The position numbers and the translations under genes were made by a program. Below are positions 1 to 10,900 of a stretch of DNA of 40,567 nt, in pieces. Position 1 is the stretch's first letter; every line of letters begins with the position of its first letter. The notes below the pieces were generated by a model. That model was not told where the DNA came from, made no database searches, and saw only the letters and a program-made list of their open reading frames with translations. The stretch comes from Allomyces arbusculus (lineage: Eukaryota; Blastocladiomycota; Blastocladiomycetes; Blastocladiales; Blastocladiaceae). The stretch lies in contig JADHYV010000120.1 of assembly GCA_027604705.1 (NCBI GenBank), positions 1 to 40,567 of the forward strand. The letters are read 5' to 3'.

Positions 1-73
1 CCCGCGCCGCGCCTGTCGCTCGCCCGCGCCGCCGCAGATTCGTGCTCCCGACCCCCACAACTTGCTGCACTTG

Positions 74-116
74 CCCCCCCCCCCCCCCCCCCCCCGGGCC
101 CCCCCCCCCCCCCCCG

Positions 117-150
<34 letters not shown>

Positions 151-173
151 GCCCCCCCCCCCCCCCCCCCCCC
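74..173. repeat. Poly-C low-complexity tract
   Basis: About 100 bases are almost pure C, broken only by a few G positions. Any proline-rich reading frame here comes from composition. The tract may be a real homopolymer or an assembly artefact. The rest of 174-900 is GC-rich, and I see no supported gene in it. Confidence 0.9.
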
Positions 174-920
174 GCCTCTCTCGCGTCTGCCAGCTCCGCG
201 TCGATCCACGGGCAGGCCATACAAATCATCACATCGCGCGCTGGTGGCTGCAGGATCGCATCAGAACGAGCACCGACACGGCGAAGACAACATCCTCGAG
301 GGGTGTGTCCGGGGGTCCTCGAGCCGGGCGCAGGCACGATGCGGACGCGGGCGCAGCCGTGGTGGCCACCTGGCGCAGCGCGTCAAGGAGGCGCCGACGC
401 AACGGACCGCAGACCGACAGTTTGCTTGTGAGCCATCCGACCAGGTTCCTCGGCCCGGTTCTTTTCCACACGCTCACTCGCGCATCCAGAAACCAGGACC
501 TCGGGCTCGTCGCGCGACGCGCAGACTCTGCCGGGACCTCTGGCGTCAACGCAGCGACCCACGGGCTGGTTCGCAAGGCGTGTGAAGCGACGGTGATCAT
601 GATGGTGATTGACCCGCCACGCCCGCATGCTAGCGCGGCAACTCCGACTGCGGACCGGGGAAACCGCGACGCTCCCACGCGCGCACGCGCTGCCCAACAC
701 CCACCGACAGACGCGTCGTGGTTCGTCGAGTTTGTCGAGAGAGTTTTCGCGTGGCATGTTCGAGCGTGTTCGGAGACTCTCCCACTTTCATGGCGCGCAG
801 GAGTGTGGGTGCGCGCCGCCAATGTGCCCGACGCGGAAAGTGGAGGCCGTCGGCCCAGACCCACGCCGACCAACGCCGCTTGCACTTCCACGACGTGGTT
901 CGGCACGCACCGGTTGGAGA

Positions 921-926
921 TATAAA
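921..926 (+). promoter_or_regulatory. TATA box of the secreted-protein gene
   Basis: TATAAA lies 179 bases upstream of the ATG at 1105. It is the only clear core-promoter motif in the upstream region, which leaves room for a 5' leader of roughly 150 bases. Confidence 0.5.
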
Positions 927-1104
927 CCGGCGCGCGCCCGCGCTCCCCGGTTCGTGGTTGCATCCGCATCTTCACGGTATCGCTGGTTCGTACTCTCGTG
1001 TGCGCGTCGCGTACACTTCTGGGCTCGCCGATGTTCATAATCCACGACGCGTCGAGCTTGGCCTGACACTTGACCCCACACCTGCGTGTAGCTCCTTCAC
1101 CATT

Positions 1105-1666
1105 ATGACCAACCCGCTCTCGCTGCTCGCGCTCGCGCTCGTCGCCCTCGCCGCGTCGACCGTCTCGGCGTCGCCGACGCCGAACCGTGGTCCTGGCCCG
1201 AACGACCTGCCGCCGCCCAACCCGATCGCACAGGTACGCTGATCTTTCGGCCCCAGCCGCACGCGTTTTGATGCCAATGCTTACACTTGCACCAACCAAC
1301 CAACCAACAGATTCAGTACACGACGGGCTACTACGCCTACCCGTCAGCGCCCGGCGAGCACCCGCAGCCCGCTCTGACGTGCCTTGGTCTTGAGGGTCCG
1401 TTTCCGACCCGCTCTCATCTCCACTGGTATCGCGTGCACAGCAAGCTGATTCGTCGTCCTCCCTAGGCGTCTACCCGATCACCTACATCAACTCGGTCAA
1501 GACCTACTCGGACGGCCGCCGCGCCTACAAGGTGCAGTTGTTTGGTGACTGGGGGTGCAAGGGCGCGCCCGTGGCCGAGACCGACTTCTTCTACCAGGAT
1601 GGGCAGACGCTCAAGGGCGCCGATGGCAAGGAGGTGATTGCCAAGTCGATGCGTTTTGCGCCCTAA
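1105..1666 (+). CDS. Small secreted protein, three exons
   Basis: Exons 1105-1233, 1311-1395 and 1467-1666 give 137 residues. The N-terminus is a clear signal peptide: after MTNP comes a Leu/Ala/Val core ending near VSASP, then a Pro/Gly/Asn-rich segment. The mature part is rich in Tyr and Gly (YTTGYYAYPSAPG) and has two cysteines, in ALTCLGLEG and GDWGCKG, which could form one disulfide. Intron 1 has a GTACGC donor and an ACCAACAG acceptor. Intron 2 uses GTCCGT. Both junctions keep the frame, and the last exon ends in a natural TAA. I do not recognise the family. The features fit a short extracellular or cell-wall protein; no catalytic motif is visible. Confidence 0.75.
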
Positions 1667-2601
1667 ACGGCGCGTTGTGGACGCGTATGCGCATGAGCGC
1701 TGGATAGATGATGGGGGAAACGCGGCTCGGTGATGGGCCTGCTGATGTGTATAATGGATATCATTTTTGCTTGCCTCTCGATGCATTTGGTGCGAAGTCA
1801 ACCGCAAAACTGGCCAACAGCTTAGCTCCCCTGCAGATAGTACACGGGACAGCCGACCAAACCAACGTTTCGACTCGTCGCGGAAAGCAGCTACCTGGAA
1901 CGGCCTCGCGCCCCCCGCAAACCCGTCAACAGGATCTGGGTGCCACCAGCGAGCACGCGACGCGCTCGGACGCTGGTCTGCGGCCGTTCTGGGCCGACAT
2001 CATCTATTTCCTCCTTTGTCGCAGCAGCAAGCCCTGGCCATTCGCACCACAGAGCTTCATGTACCCAGCTCTGTCGGGTGTTCGACCTCTTCGTACTTGC
2101 AGCACGGCCGAGCGTCGCGACGTGGAGCTTCAGGTGCGCTGGCATGGCGCGGCATCGCTGCGAGACAGGGGCAGAGGTGACTCGGACACGTCCTGCTACA
2201 CACGTGCACTCTGATCGCGTCCCACACGCCCATCCGGTTGGCGTAGCGGTGCACGCCGTGTTCGCACGATCGCTCTCTTTCCCGCGGCGCTGGTCCCACG
2301 CCGTCTGCGTCGTCGGCAGGACGCTTGATGCGCTGGATGCTCGCACCATGCAACGCAACGCGCGAACGGCCGGACGTGGAGCTGACTCGGTTTGGGGCGC
2401 AGCGCAGCGGCGCTGGTGAGGGGGGTCGATGAGGTCGATGCTGGCCACCTCTGCGCGCTTTTCTCTCTCACGCTCCAACAGCAGCCCATCAATCAACCAC
2501 CACCTTTTTGCGAACCTCATCAAGGACAGCACACCAGCAGCAGTCTTGCAACGACCACGACCGAACCGTTGATCCAGCAGCTCATTCAGTACATCGACAC
2601 C
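1667..2601. other. Intergenic region upstream of the Hsp20 genes
   Basis: No supported gene is seen. Open frames on both strands here are long because stop codons are rare in GC-rich DNA, and they show no family resemblance. I looked for canonical heat-shock elements (inverted GAA/TTC arrays) within about 200 bases of the Hsp20 start and found none convincing. Confidence 0.5.
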
Positions 2602-3351
2602 ATGGTCTACCTTGACCCGTACCAAGTCGACCAGTCGTTTCGGCGTACATATCCTGACCGGCATGGTGCGCGGCCGCCGCCATGAACCTGAAAACTGACA
2701 CGCCATGGCGGTGTTTAACAAACAGAACTGCAGCACGACATGACGCGCGCCATGGCCAATTTCTTCGAACATACGGCCATGCCCGTGATCCCCGCGCCGC
2801 CCGTGCGTCTGGCCCTCCCCGCGCCAGGCGACGCGGCTCCTGCCGCCGAACCCGCCGCAGCCGCTGCGGCTCCTGCCGCAGCCGCCAAGGATGACGACGC
2901 CAAATCCGTGCGCACGATCGTCTCGGTCAAGTCCTGCGCGACCGCGCGGTCCACCGCCACCGCCGCCGCCGCCAAACCCACGACCATCATCCAAGCGCCA
3001 CCGCGGCGGCACGTGCGTGTGGGCGACGCTGTCGTCTACGCGCCGCGGCTCGACGTGCGCGAAACGGCGACCGCGTTCGAGGTGTTGGTGGAATTGGCGG
3101 GGGTGCCACGGGATGCGGTGCAGGTCGTGGCTGAGGGGCAGCAGCTGACGGTCTCGGCCACGTCGCCCGCGGCCGGTGGGGATGGGACGACCGTGCACGT
3201 GCGCGAACGGCATGCGGGGAAGTGGCAGCGCGCGGTGGTCTTGCCGGCGATGGCGAACGTGGACGCGGCGTCGGCGACGCTCGAGGATGGCGTGCTGTGC
3301 GTGGTCGTGCCCAAGGGCGGGCCGCGCGCGCATTTGATTGCGGTCAAGTAG
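2602..3351 (+). CDS. Small heat-shock protein (Hsp20/alpha-crystallin)
   Basis: Exons 2602-2644 and 2726-3351 give 222 residues. Small heat-shock proteins are ATP-independent holdases that bind unfolding clients. The alpha-crystallin domain spans roughly residues 119-218: the first strand is in YAPRLDVRETATAFEVLVEL, followed by AGVPRDAVQVVAEGQQLTV, then HVRERHAGKW before the terminal strands, and VLCVVVPKGG near the end. The N-terminal arm (MVYLDPYQVDQSFRQLQHDM) is joined across an 81-base intron with a GTACAT donor, CTGAC branch-like motifs and an AACAG acceptor. That join is in phase, and the ATG sits in a CACCATGG context. An Ala/Pro-rich linker lies at about residues 40-85. The C-terminus ends LIAVK, without an obvious IXI motif. 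A second Hsp20-domain gene follows about 170 bases downstream. Confidence 0.88.
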
Positions 3352-3521
3352 GATGGGTGAGCGAGGGGGAAGGGAGGGGGAAGGGAGGGGGCAGGGCGAT
3401 GCAAGCGGTCGCGGCCACGAAATCGTGTAAATACGTTGGATCAGCGCGATGAGCGGCAACATGCAGTGATTGTGGCTTATTTCGGTGCAAAGGGTGTGCC
3501 GTGGACGGCGCAGGGACACGG

Positions 3522-6052
3522 ATGGCTCTCTCTCCCTGCGCGCTTTTCACACCATCGCCGGGCAGCAGCAACACGATCACGACCGACCACACGACTCGCA
3601 TGACCGCGCCGACCGCGACCGGCAGCAGCGCGACGCCAGCGCCGACGACGGCGGCAGCAACCCCGAGCACGTCGAGCACGGCGTCGTCGACGACGCCCCC
3701 GGCCACTGACGCCCCGCAGCACGCCCAGCATGCCCAGCACGCGGCGCACCACCACCACCATGCTGCCGCCGCTGCCGCTGCCGCCGCCGCGCTCGACCTT
3801 GACGCGCTCAACCTGCACCTGACCGGCGCGTCTGGCCCACAGCCACCGCCTCCACCCGCCACGTCCACGACGACCGCCGGCACCGACCCCGCCCCGGCTG
3901 TATCCAGTGCGCTCCCGCTCGTTCCGCCCCCAGGCGCGCACGCCGCCGCGCACGCGCACCACGTCGCGTCCATGTTCCCGTTGCCGCCCATGTCGCATGC
4001 GCTCCTGCACCACCCGCACGCGGCGTTCATGTACCATGCCGCTGCTGCGTCGGCCGCAGCGCACGCGGCTACCCCAACGACCGCGCCAATGCACCTCTAC
4101 GCCGGATCCCCCGCGCATGCGCCGCCTCCAACGCCGGGGACGGGGTATTCGCCGTCCAGTACGACGCCCGTCATGACCGTGCCCGGCACACCGTCGGCGC
4201 CCAACGCGGGCACTCCACCCGCAGCACTCCCGACGATGCCCTCTTCCTCATCGCGTCCCGCCGCGGGCGCCGGCGCGCGGCAATTATCTGCCGAGGCGCG
4301 GCACGCGATCGCAGCCGACCTGGCCTTGCACCGCGGCGATTTACCGCACAAGACGCATCTCAAGAACCCGACCAAGGTGTTCCCGACCAACTGTTTCACC
4401 TGTGGGCGGTGCCTGATCCACAATGACCAGACTCCGACGTGCCGGTCGTTTCGGTGCCATGGGAAAGTCAAGGACTCGCAGAACGTGTATGCGGGCGTGA
4501 AGGTCGATATGAGCGCGACACACGCCGTGTATACGCCCGGACAAGTCGCGTTCTTGGAACAGAGCCCGTATTGGAGTCATACGGTGGAGTGGGCCACGGG
4601 CAAGGCGCTCGCGTGCGTGTCGGTAAATATGGGCCGCAAAGTGTGCCGGTGCTATAATTATTGGAATAAGGTCAAGCCGGGCGCGAGGAGGTACGGTGGT
4701 TGTCGTGGTGGTGGGTTGAGCGATCGGTGGCTCGTGTGCTGACTTGGCTTGATGGACTGCTTGATGTACTGCTTGATGTCTAGTTCGACTCCGCCGCCGC
4801 CAACACCGACCGAGACCAACGCCGCCGTCGCGCACGGCCCGCCCGACGTTCCCGCGACACCGACTCAGGCCTTGCCCGCAACCGCGCACGACGCGACGAT
4901 CCCGCCGCCGCCTCCTGCACCCGCACCTTCCACCGCATCCACCAACGACCACGAGTTTGACGACCTTCTGTGCGGCCACGACCTGCCCACGGCTGACCCG
5001 GGCCCCGCCCCTCCCGCGGCCCCCGTCCCGCCCACAACCTCCGCGCCCCCACCACCCGTTCCCGCCAACCCGGCAATCCGCCGCGCCGCGCCCGATACCC
5101 CCCTCTCCACCCCAGCCGCACCCGCACGAAAACGCGCTCGCGCTTCCACCGCCTCGTCGTCCACGTCGTCCCTGACGCTCGACGACGACGTGCCCATCGT
5201 CACGCTCTTCCAGTACGGCGACCGCGCCAAGGGGATCGCCATTTCCCCCTCGGCCCTGTCCTCGCTCGCCGCGTTCCGCGCCGCCGTGCACGCGAAAGTG
5301 GCCACCTCGGCCGTGTTTGCGCGAATGCGGATTGACTGGTTTGAGTGGGGCCCGCAAGCGGGCAAATATCAAGAATCGCGCACGGTCGTCGACGATGACG
5401 ATTCGTTTGCGCATTTTGCCAAGGCCTTTATGGCCGCGGCGAAGGCCGGAAGGCATGTCAAGATTTATGTGCCGACGGCGAGTGTGGCCGCAGCGGCGGC
5501 GGCGGTGGGAGGCGCGGGCGTGCCGACGGTGACGAATGGGGTTGTGCCTCCGTTGCCGAATGGTGGAGAAGCGACGGTGGGGAACGAGACGCAGGAGGCC
5601 GCTGCCGCGGCTGCAGCAGCAGCAGCCGCTGCCGCGGCGGCGGGGAACTTGATCATGTACCCGCGCATCGACGTGTACATTGCCTTCGTCTCCTCATCCT
5701 GTCCTCCTCCACCCATCCACTCACCCACCGCTCATGTAGCCTCGAAACGGACACCGCCCTGATCATCAAGGCCGACATGGCCGGCGTCCCGAAACACGTT
5801 GTGCGTGTGGAAGCCAACCAGCACGTCCTGACCATTGCCGCCGACGTGCCCGCCAACGTCGAGGAACAGGGCAACCGTGTCGTCGTGCACGTACGCGAAC
5901 GGCACGTCGGCGCGTTCGCGCGGCATTTGCCGTTACCGCCGCAGGCGGATATCGAGCAGGTGGCCGCGACCTTTGATCAGGGGGTATTGACCGTCGCGGT
6001 GCCCAAGACGCGGCGGGATCAGGCGGCTCGGATGGTGATCAATGTGCAGTAG
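3522..6052 (+). CDS. Cys-rich / PB1-like / Hsp20 fusion protein
   Basis: Exons 3522-4690, 4784-5674 and 5740-6052 give about 790 residues; a later ATG at 3600 is an alternative start. Order: an Ala/Pro/His-rich N-terminus; a Cys-rich domain at about residues 275-385 (CFTCGRC, CRSFRC, VCRCYNYW) that may bind zinc but is not a family I can name; a Pro/Ala linker; a PB1-like ubiquitin-fold domain at about 525-622 (VPIVTLFQYGDRAKGIAI, MRIDWFEW, DDDDSFAHFAKAFM, HVKIYV); a poly-Ala run; then an alpha-crystallin domain from about 681 to the end (MYPRIDV joined to LETDTALIIKADMAGVP, VHVRERHVGAFAR, VLTVAVPK). Both introns are in phase, with donors GTACGG and GTACAT. PB1 and Hsp20 lie in one uninterrupted frame of the middle exon up to the intron inside the crystallin domain. 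PB1 domains pair with other PB1 domains, so the protein may bring a chaperone to a signalling scaffold (inference). The join of the Cys-rich part to the rest depends on the intron at 4691-4783; two separate genes cannot be excluded. Confidence 0.65.
5590..5645 (+). repeat. Poly-alanine GCN repeat inside the fusion gene
   Basis: Mixed GCN codons encode about 17 consecutive alanines between the PB1-like and Hsp20 domains. Codon mixing argues against a pure slippage microsatellite. It probably acts as a helical or flexible spacer. Confidence 0.8.
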
Positions 6053-6331
6053 CGCATGGAGAGGGAGGGAAGGGGTGCGTCTAATCGTATTTATTTTACA
6101 TTTGGGTTGGTTCCCATCACAGCATCAGGCGGGGGACGTCAGGCAGCAGACGGCAGCAGGGGAGCGGGACGAGAGGAGCGTGCACCGCGCCATGCACACG
6201 AGCGTGCAAAGGGCCAAACACAACAAAACGATCCCAAAAACGCCCCACCACGAGCACGCGAACAAGCAACCACCGCGCCCGACACCCCCCCCCCCCAATC
6301 CTCCACGCGCACCGGCCAACAACCCGGTCCA

Positions 6332-7043
6332 TCAACTCCACGTCAAAATATTATGCCCCGCACCGGCGCCATCCGCCTGCCCCGCACGCAGCCCGACCGC
6401 CGACACCGCGCGCTTCACGCGGCGGCCCGCCGGCACATACAGGACTTCCCCGCGCTTGTTCACGACCGACAACGGGTCCGTCGCCTGTTCGCCGTCGGCC
6501 AACGAAAACGGACTCGGGCCGGTCGTGCCGCGCGGGACCGCGCGGTGCTTGTGCGTCGGAACACTGTCGTCGACCAAGGGCACCGCCGCACCCGACAAGT
6601 GCGACACGGGGCGCGGGCCCGCGCGGCGGCGTGGGGGCGGGACACTGCGCGCGCGGCGGGACGCGGAGACGGCCGCGTCCGACCCCGCGGGTGGCGGTGG
6701 GGGAGTCGAGAGCCACGCGAGCGGGTTGTCGGGGGACGGCGAGTAGGCCGACGGGTAGTGCTGGTGGTTGCGGCCGCGGGAAGCAGAGCGGGTGCGGGTG
6801 CCCGGGCGGCCGACGGGGCTCGCGACGTGGTCGGTGAGCAGGTATTCGGGCGCCGGCGTGCCAAAGCCGTAGATGGAAGTGATCTTTTTTTTTTTTAGCG
6901 TGGTGGTCAATTGAGCGTGAGCGTATCAGCGCAGTGGAGAACATGAGCGGCGAAAGGGGGAAGAGGCGTACCTCCTCAGACGGAGAGTGTGCGCGCGCCG
7001 AGCGCGTGCGGCCGCGCGAGCCTTCGTTGTCGGTGCCAGTCAT
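6332..7043 (-). CDS. Hypothetical Ser/Arg/Pro-rich protein, two exons
   Basis: Exon 1 is 7043-6972 and exon 2 is 6883-6332, giving 207 residues. I do not recognise the family. Exon 1 encodes MTGTDNEGSRGRTRSARAHS, then PSEE. Exon 2 continues ITSIYGFGTPAPEYLLTDHV, then TRTRSASRGR and PSAYSPSPDNPLAW. RS and SP dipeptides suggest a phosphorylated, largely disordered protein. The order of the C-terminal half (NKRGEVLYVPAGRRVKRAV) is unclear. The 88-base intron has a GTACGC donor; its acceptor follows a run of 12 A, where a pyrimidine tract would be usual. The gene converges on the fusion gene (279 bases between stops) and diverges from the large membrane-protein gene. Confidence 0.55.
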
Positions 7044-7977
7044 GGTGTTTTGTGGGTGCAAGCGGGGGTGCACGCGGGCTTGGCGCGCTGCAGGTGTTGA
7101 GGAGCGCGGGCGGGATGAGAGCGAGCGTGCAGCGGGTGGAGAAGAGAGTGGGCGAGGTGCGCGGTCGGAGCGCGGGGCGTGGAGAGCGCAAGTCGCAATG
7201 GGGCGCGATGGTGCCAAAGCAGGTCGGCGTTGTGGGCAGCGTTGGGTCGGCGTGCGTGCTCTGCTTTGCTTGCGTGGTGGTCGGTGGCCGTGGTGGCGAG
7301 CGGGGCGCGCGCGCCACGCGCGAGACGTCTCGCAGAGGAAGAGCGCCTTCCACGTGCCGAGCACCAGGCGACACGCGGGTTCCAGCATGCTGCGAGACGC
7401 CTGCGCCGTCGTGTCCCCCACGACCAAGGAAACCATTCTTGTCGTTGTTGCGGACCCACCGCTCATTCGCAGGACGCGCGCACAAGCGCTCCGCGTCCGT
7501 CTCGCCGAAGGCGCTGGCCGCCCGACTACCCGCATCGTACACGTGCGCCTTGACGCCACGGCTCTCGATCCGTCGCAACGGAACCGCGGGCCAACACGTC
7601 CGCGAGCCGGGCTCGTCTCCCGCAATCCACCCAGTCGCGCCTCTCGAGTCTCCACCCGGACGCGACGCGCCCCGGCACTCGCGGCAGCACCCGCTGCACT
7701 GCCGCGCATCGCGCGCTCGGTGACCCCTCGAGGCACTTCATTGGCCGAGGCAACGAGTCAAGACGACACGACGCTCGAGGACACGAGCTCTGTCAAGGCA
7801 CGATTCGTGCGCGCTTTCCGGCCACCATCGCACGCGAGCGCACACGTCCCCTTGCCTATCCGCGGTTACCTACTCGCTCACGTCGATGCCGTCGCGTCAC
7901 AAGGCGATTTGAACGAGCACTGTCCGTCCGTGCTGGCGGCTCGATGCGACTCGAGTCACACCACCGTCACCACCATC
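7044..7977. other. Divergent promoter region, 934 bp
   Basis: This GC-rich region lies between the starts of the hypothetical minus-strand gene and the plus-strand membrane-protein gene. No canonical TATA box or RNA gene is seen. Long open frames on both strands look compositional. Confidence 0.45.
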
Positions 7978-10900
7978 ATGGCCGCGCAGGTTCTGCCCGA
8001 CGTCGTGCTCGTGCGGCTCATTGTCGAGGGTATGCTGTGTCGCGCCGCATCACGAACAGATCAGACCGCCACCTGATCCCCCGCACCTCCACAGAGTCGA
8101 GCATGTTCCTTCTCTTTGCCGTGATACTTTCGGCGCTCTGGGTCCTTGCCACGTTCCGCTTCTCGACCCGCGGCGGCCCAGGCGCCGTCGTCCATTTTCT
8201 CGTGCGCGGCGAAGCCCTGGTCGCGCTCGCTTGTGACGTGCTTAATCTCGCTATTGCTGCCACGAAAGCCGCGCAGTCGCCGACGCTCTTACTCGCCACA
8301 CCGCTCTGCACGCCCACGGGCACCGCGTTTTTCCTGCTCAACCATCTCTCGCTCATACTGCACGTCACGACCTCGGCGCTCTCAACCGGCGTGTTTCGGT
8401 TCTTGTTCGTCCAGCTCGCACCATCGGTGCCAGTAGCGGCTGCAGCGCAGAGGTTACTCGACCCGTCCGCGTCACTGTCGTCCAAGGACACGACCAGCTC
8501 GTTTGTCACCGCTGCGGCCAGCCCCGTCAAGGTCCCGCCATTGCACAGATCCGGAAACGGCCCGCGGATTCTCGCGTCGGCGTTTGGCACCAACACAAAC
8601 GATATCGGCCTGACCCCCGTCCAGTCCTCGACCGCGGCTGCATCATCCGAAGCGCCGCCCACTGCAGCGGCCACGTCCCCGACCGCATCGACGCGCCGCC
8701 TTGTCATCAAGCCGTCCCCGTCGGTCGTGAGCCACTTGACCACGCAGCTCGATCCGAACGGGACCGTTCCGCGACAGCGCACTGCCGGTCGGTCTCGCCC
8801 GAACAGGACAGCGCGGGTGTCGATGTTGCGGCAGGTCTGGGAGACGGTGATCGCGTCGAATTGGCGCTCGTGGTCGATGCGCGTGCCCGGATCGATCAAG
8901 GAGACCGGCGACCCGCTCGTGACCGACCGGATCCCGCTGTCCTGGTTGGTCAGATGCGGGTTTGCCAATGAGCTTGTGCGCCGGTTCTTGCTCTTTGTCA
9001 CGCCCATCGGGTACCTGGTGCTCGACTCCTGGTCGATTTATGCTGTCTGTTATGGCCCGAATGCCACGGATAGCGTGACGGGAGCGGGGGAGACGGCATT
9101 TGGGTTCACGCCCATGGGCATTTCGTTTCGGTTCTGGTACGCCTTCCCCTCACCATTCGCGCATTGGCTATTCCCCGGGATTAACGACCCACCTAGGGTC
9201 ATGTACTCGACGCTCGCGCAGCTCCTACTCACGGCGCAAGCGATGCTCGGTCTCGCCGTCCTCGCGCGACACACGCCCAGGTTCCACTCGATCCACGAAG
9301 CCATCATGGCACGGACCCACCTCGTCCGCGCCTGGCGGCTGTGCCAGTTTGCGATCCCGTTCCTGATTTTCATGCCCATCGTGGTTTCGCGACTACCGTC
9401 GGACTTCTTCATGGCCGCCATGCACGCGTTCTTGATGCGCGGATACCTCGGGTGGCGGCTCGCGTTGCTCCAAGCCATGTTTAAACTGGTCTTGAGAAAC
9501 CCGGCGTTGCGGAGAACGTTGGCGGGGAGGACGGCGGGAGTGACGACAACCGCGAGTGTGCTACGCGTGAACGGGAACGTAAGTGCGGCAGCCACGCCCA
9601 CCATCTCCCGCGCGGCTTCGGCGAACCCGGTCTCGAACGGCGCGTCCATGGCCGCAGTCGCTGGATCGGCCGCGTCGGTCCTGCCGGACCTGGCACGAGG
9701 GGCGGCCACGACCACGACGGCACCGCGCGCTGCGGCGGTCCTAGCGGCCGCGGATTGGACACGGTCCCTCGCGCGGCCCGGGACCGCGCACCGCGACGTG
9801 CCTGCCGAAAACGAGGTTGACGACGAAAGCGCGCCCGCGGTTGTGACACTCACCGTCCCGGCCCCCGGCACGACCATCCCGGACTCAGACTCGGACGATT
9901 CCGACTCGGGTCCGTGCGACGTGCCGCCCGCGGCCATCGTGCGCGTGCAAGCCCTGTTCGAAGAAAACCGGCTCAACTCGCTCCCGCGGCGGCGGAGTTC
10001 CGGCACCCTGCGCCGCCCCGGCGGGAGCGCAACTGTCCTCGCTCCCGTTCTCGGCGCAAGCGCGGCCGACCTGTTTCTGACCATGGACTCGCGCCACACG
10101 CACGGCACCTCGGACACCCATCTCTCCCCACACGTCGCCGGCGCGGGGGACAACAGCCCCACGTACGTGACCGCCGGCCGACTCGCGCCCGCCGCTGCCG
10201 TGCCCGAGGCCGAGGATACCGGCACGCCGATGTTCATTGTCGGCACGCTGTCGGTGCCGCGGCCTCTGGCAGCCCCGTCCCCGCCGCCGCCGTTCTTGCA
10301 CCCGCACGACACAAAACTGTCGTGCGAGGCCGTGGCCGGATCGCGCGACGCGGTCGCCGGGTCGGCCATTGACTCGCACGACTCGTTGGCGAGGTCATAT
10401 ACGGCCGCGCGCGACCCGCCGCCGCCGTCGCCACGTCTGCCGGCGGTACCGCCGCAAGTGGGCGAGTCGCGGCTGTTGCTCCCGCCTGACGCGAATTTGG
10501 GGCCCTCGGTCTCAGCGGATTCGGACTTGGCGTCAACGGCGAGTACGGCGTGCCCCGTGGCGGGTAGTGGGGTGCCGGCAGTGAACGTGATTGCGCCGAC
10601 ACCCCGCGCGTCGCATAGTTCGGCGTTTGATGCGCCGCCTGCGGCGGTTGCCGATGCAACTGTGGGGTCGATGCTGGCGGTGGTACCGCCGGGGCACGGA
10701 CATGGACATGCACGGCGGAGATCGGCGGGTGCGGCGGAGGATGGAGCACCGCAGCCGCCGCGATCCCGTGAAGAGATGGAGAGGGAGAGGGAGGGCAAGG
10801 GGAAGAGGAAGAGCGTGCCGTGGATCGCGCAGTTTGCGCCGCAGTTTGTGCCTGTCGTTCTGGCGGATGGCGGCGAAAGTGCGGCTGCCGCACCACACGT

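Noticed and set aside
229-1299. 356-codon open frame on the minus strand at the left edge
   Set aside because: It overlaps the TATA box and secreted-protein gene antisense, is Arg-rich as expected from GC-rich DNA, and resembles no family.
1891-3519. 542-codon minus-strand frame across the first Hsp20 gene
   Set aside because: It is antisense to a clear alpha-crystallin domain; the composition is Arg/His/Gly-rich without motifs.
4341-5456. 371-codon minus-strand frame inside the fusion gene
   Set aside because: It is antisense to the PB1-like exon; the Arg/Gly-rich translation is a composition effect.
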